From: Burkholderiales bacterium
Lineage (GTDB): Bacteria > Pseudomonadota > Gammaproteobacteria > Burkholderiales > Burkholderiaceae_C
Direction: 5' to 3'
DNA: 64,000 nt
Assembly (NCBI GenBank): GCA_947372225.1
Contig: CANBSV010000001.1
Coordinates: forward strand, 54,267 to 118,266
Shown here: in pieces, positions 61,482-64,000 of the stretch
Layout: the number at the start of each line of letters is the position of its first letter
How positions within the stretch are numbered: position 1 is the first letter of the stretch
Position numbers and translations under genes: made by a program
Notes under the pieces: model-generated
The model's database searches: none
What the model saw: the letters and a program-made list of their open reading frames with translations, nothing else
Told to the model about the DNA's origin: nothing

Positions 61482-63002
61482 ATGTGCGGCATCGTGGGAG
61501 TGATTTCAAAGGCACCGGTCAACCAGCTCATCTATGACGCCTTGCTGCTGCTGCAGCATCGCGGGCAAGACGCTGCCGGCATCGTCACGATGCAGGATTC
61601 GCGCTGCTTCATGCACAAGGCCAGGGGCATGGTGCGCGACGTGTTTCGCACCCGAAACATGCGTGCGTTGCCGGGCCCGGTCGGGTTGGGTCAGGTCCGC
61701 TATCCCACGGCAGGCAATGCCTTCAGCGAGGAGGAAGCGCAGCCCTTCTACGTCAACGCACCGTTCGGCATCGTGCTGGTCCACAACGGCAATCTGACCA
61801 ACGCTGCTGTGCTCAAGGACGAACTGTCCCGCATCGATCGTCGCCACATCAACACCGACAGCGACACCGAGGTGCTGATCAACATCCTGGCCCACGAGTT
61901 GGAGTTCGCGGCGCGTGACCGGCAACTGACGCCCGAAATCGTCTTCAAGGCGGTCGCTGCCGTGCACAAGCGGCTCAAGGGCTCCTACGCGGTGGTGGCG
62001 TTGATCGCAGGGTTCGGGTTGCTAGCGTTTCGTGATCCGTATGGCATTCGGCCGCTATGCTTTGGCGAGGGAGACACCCCCGAAGGCCGGCAGGTGATGG
62101 TGGCCAGCGAATCCGTGGCGCTCGAAGGCACCGGTCATGTCCTGACCCGGGATGTCGCCCCTGGCGAGGCGATCTTCATCACCGCCGAGGGTCAGGTGCA
62201 CGCGCAGCAATGCGCTGACAACCCGAGCCTGCATCCGTGCATGTTTGAGTACGTCTATCTGGCGCGGCCCGATTCGATCATGGACGGCATCTCGGTCTAT
62301 CAGGCTCGGCTGAACATGGGCGAGACGCTGGCTCAGCGGCTCATCTCGACCATGCCGCCGAGCGAGATCGATGTGGTGATCCCGATCCCCGAATCGAGCC
62401 GCCCCTCGGCGATGCAACTCGCCCAGAAGATCGGCAAACCTTATCGCGAAGGCTTCGTCAAGAACCGCTACGTGGGCCGTACCTTCATCATGCCGGGGCA
62501 GGGCGTGCGCAAGAAGTCGGTACGCCAAAAGCTCAACGCCATCGGTGTCGAGTTCGCCGGCCGCAATGTGTTGCTGGTCGATGATTCCATCGTGCGGGGA
62601 ACCACCTCGAAAGAGATCGTGCAAATGGCCCGCGAGGCCGGCGCCCGCAAGGTGTACATGGCCTCGGCGGCGCCGCCCGTGCGCTTTCCCAACGTCTACG
62701 GCATCGACATGCCGACCAAGGACGAACTGGTGGCGCACAACCGGAGCATCGAAGAAATTCGGCGCTTCATTGGCGCTGATGCGTTGATTTACCAGGACGT
62801 CGATGCCATGAAGCGCGTGGTGGGCGCCTTGAACCCCCGGGTGGCAGGCTTCGAGGCTTCGTGCTTTGACGGTCACTACATCACGGGTGACATCTCGGCG
62901 GCTGACTTTGATGCGATGGCGTCACAACGCCTGTCGCAAGGCCAGGAAGAGGAGTCACCAGGCCGCTCACGACTTGCCCTGCAAAGTGCGGAGCAGCCCT
63001 GA
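61482..63002 (+). CDS. purF: Amidophosphoribosyltransferase
   Basis: 506 residues. The N-terminal nucleophile is Cys2 (MCGIVGV), followed by LLLLQHRGQDAAGI and the class II glutaminase domain; the PRPP site is VLLVDDSIVRGTT. It makes phosphoribosylamine, the first step of purine synthesis. AGGAG stands upstream of the ATG. Its TGA overlaps the start of metZ (TGATG). Confidence 0.98.
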   Translation: MCGIVGVISKAPVNQLIYDALLLLQHRGQDAAGIVTMQDSRCFMHKARGMVRDVFRTRNMRALPGPVGLGQVRYPTAGNAFSEEEAQPFYVNAPFGIVLVHNGNLTNAAVLKDELSRIDRRHINTDSDTEVLINILAHELEFAARDRQLTPEIVFKAVAAVHKRLKGSYAVVALIAGFGLLAFRDPYGIRPLCFGEGDTPEGRQVMVASESVALEGTGHVLTRDVAPGEAIFITAEGQVHAQQCADNPSLHPCMFEYVYLARPDSIMDGISVYQARLNMGETLAQRLISTMPPSEIDVVIPIPESSRPSAMQLAQKIGKPYREGFVKNRYVGRTFIMPGQGVRKKSVRQKLNAIGVEFAGRNVLLVDDSIVRGTTSKEIVQMAREAGARKVYMASAAPPVRFPNVYGIDMPTKDELVAHNRSIEEIRRFIGADALIYQDVDAMKRVVGALNPRVAGFEASCFDGHYITGDISAADFDAMASQRLSQGQEEESPGRSRLALQSAEQP

Positions 63003-64000
63003 TGACGACCAAGAAGACCATTCCCCGCGTGTCATTGCCCAAGGGCGTTCGGCGCGACACGTTGGCTGTACGTGAAGGTCTGCCACGCAGCGTCTGGGGT
63101 GAAAACTCCGAGGCGCTGTTCCTCACCAGCAGTTTCGTGCAGCCCGATGCGGCCACCGCCGCTGCGCGCTTTGCCAATGAAGAAGAAGCCTTCATTTACT
63201 CGCGCTTCACCAACCCCACGGTCACGATGTTCGAACGTCGCCTGGCCGCGCTCGAGGGCACCGAAGCCTGCATCGCCACGTCAAGCGGCATGTCGGCGAT
63301 CTTGCTGATGGCGATGGCGCTGCTCAAGGCTGGCGACCACGTGATCTGCTCGCGCAGCGTCTTTGGCTCGACCATCTCCTTGCTGGGACGCGAGTTCGGC
63401 AAGTTTGGCGTCGAGACCACTTTCGTTTCGCAGACCGATGTGGCTGAGTGGCGCGCCGCGGTGCGTCCCAACACGCGGCTGCTGTTTGCCGAGTCACCCA
63501 CCAACCCGCTGACCGAGATTTGTGACATCCGCGAGCTCGCAACGATTGCGCACGATGCGAATGCGCTTCTCGCGGTCGACAACTGTTTTTGCACACCGGC
63601 GCTGCAGCGGCCCGTCGAGTACGGCGCGGATCTGATCATCCATTCGGGCACCAAGTATCTCGACGGGCAAGGTCGTGTGTTGGCTGGAGCGGTGTGTGGT
63701 GCCGAGCAGCTCATCAACGAGAAGTTCGTACCGGTGATGCGCAGCTCGGGCATGACCTTGTCGCCCTTCAACGCCTGGGTGGTCCTGAAGGGCCTCGAGA
63801 CGCTGTCGATCCGCATGCAGGCGCAAAGCCAGCGCGCACTCGAGCTGGCCACGTGGCTCGAGCAGCAGCCGGGCATCGAGTGGGTCTTCTACCCGGGCTT
63901 GAAGTCGCACCCGCAGCACGATCTGGCCATGGCACAGCAGTCGGGCAACGGCGGCGCCGTGCTGTCGTTCAAGGTGAAGTCTGGCGTGTCCCCCGGCGCG
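63002..64000 (+). CDS. metZ: O-succinylhomoserine sulfhydrylase (3' end beyond window)
   Basis: The first 333 codons are visible with no stop before the window edge; the full protein should be about 400 residues. RRDTLAVREGLPRS, SRFTNPTVTMFE, ATSSGMSAI and the pyridoxal-phosphate lysine in HSGTKYLDGQG (K218) fit MetZ of the Cys/Met metabolism family. It makes homocysteine directly from O-succinylhomoserine and sulfide. The ATG overlaps the purF stop by one base. The purF-metZ pairing is common in pseudomonads and betaproteobacteria. Confidence 0.94.
   Translation, partial: MTTKKTIPRVSLPKGVRRDTLAVREGLPRSVWGENSEALFLTSSFVQPDAATAAARFANEEEAFIYSRFTNPTVTMFERRLAALEGTEACIATSSGMSAILLMAMALLKAGDHVICSRSVFGSTISLLGREFGKFGVETTFVSQTDVAEWRAAVRPNTRLLFAESPTNPLTEICDIRELATIAHDANALLAVDNCFCTPALQRPVEYGADLIIHSGTKYLDGQGRVLAGAVCGAEQLINEKFVPVMRSSGMTLSPFNAWVVLKGLETLSIRMQAQSQRALELATWLEQQPGIEWVFYPGLKSHPQHDLAMAQQSGNGGAVLSFKVKSGVSPGA

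Noticed and set aside
1..64000. CRISPR arrays, insertion sequences, prophage genes, integrases or attachment repeats
   Set aside because: No regularly spaced direct repeats, transposase, integrase or phage structural motifs were seen, including at the edges of the 1750-5041 accessory block.

Overview
The window is high-GC DNA that reads like the chromosome of a betaproteobacterium of the order Burkholderiales, probably near the Leptothrix/Rubrivivax/Ideonella group. This is an inference from gene order: acnB, mdh-gntR-sdhCDAB-sdhE-gltA, and leuC-leuD-leuB-asd-fimV-truA-trpF-trpB-trpA-accD-folC-SPOR-cvpA-purF-metZ is the order usual in that group. No ribosomal RNA gene is present to settle the taxonomy. 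Coding density is very high, many genes overlap at ATGA, GTGA or TGATG junctions, and no gene-free stretch exceeds 300 bases.

Layout. (1) 1-1656: the end of a Maf-family nucleotide pyrophosphatase and rng (RNase G). (2) 1750-5041: an accessory block. It holds an MNT nucleotidyltransferase antitoxin, a HEPN toxin broken by a one-base deletion, a PIN toxin, a ribbon-helix-helix antitoxin, a second paralogous PIN toxin, a 50-residue orphan ORF, and on the other strand a phosphorothioate-DNA-dependent HNH restriction endonuclease translationally coupled to a HIT protein. (3) 5106-14414: slyX, dbpA, a PAS-containing Aer-like chemoreceptor, tolB-pal-cpoB, tcdA, two tRNA-Lys genes (TTT, CTT) and a second chemoreceptor with a flagellar-type promoter. 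(4) 14654-20902: a surface-glycan block of glycosyltransferases, a methyltransferase, a QueC-like PP-loop protein and a pyruvyltransferase-like protein. (5) 20903-36176: mixed metabolism and envelope genes (YdcF family, a giant DUF748/AsmA-like protein, msrA, enoyl-CoA hydratase, pdxH, a MocA-like protein, glyoxalase I, a metallo-beta-lactamase fused to VF530, an ArsC/Spx-like protein, exonuclease I, amtB, a secreted glycosidase-like protein). (6) 36250-46845: a TCA-cycle block of acnB, mdh, a GntR regulator, sdhCDAB, sdhE and gltA. (7) 46930-64000: leucine biosynthesis with an entericidin-like lipoprotein inside it, asd, fimV, truA, trpF-trpB-trpA, accD, folC, a SPOR protein, cvpA, purF and a 3'-truncated metZ.

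Most of the window is ordinary housekeeping. The parts that deserve attention are these. In the MNT/HEPN pair the frameshift falls exactly on the tyrosine codon that this antitoxin class modifies. The solitary phosphorothioate-sensing endonuclease starts inside the stop codon of a HIT gene. A QueC-like PP-loop enzyme sits in the glycan cluster. A metallo-hydrolase is fused to a VF530 domain. A palindrome lies between the -35 and -10 of the mdh promoter, next to a divergent GntR gene. All functional calls come from reading motifs and context; no database search was run.
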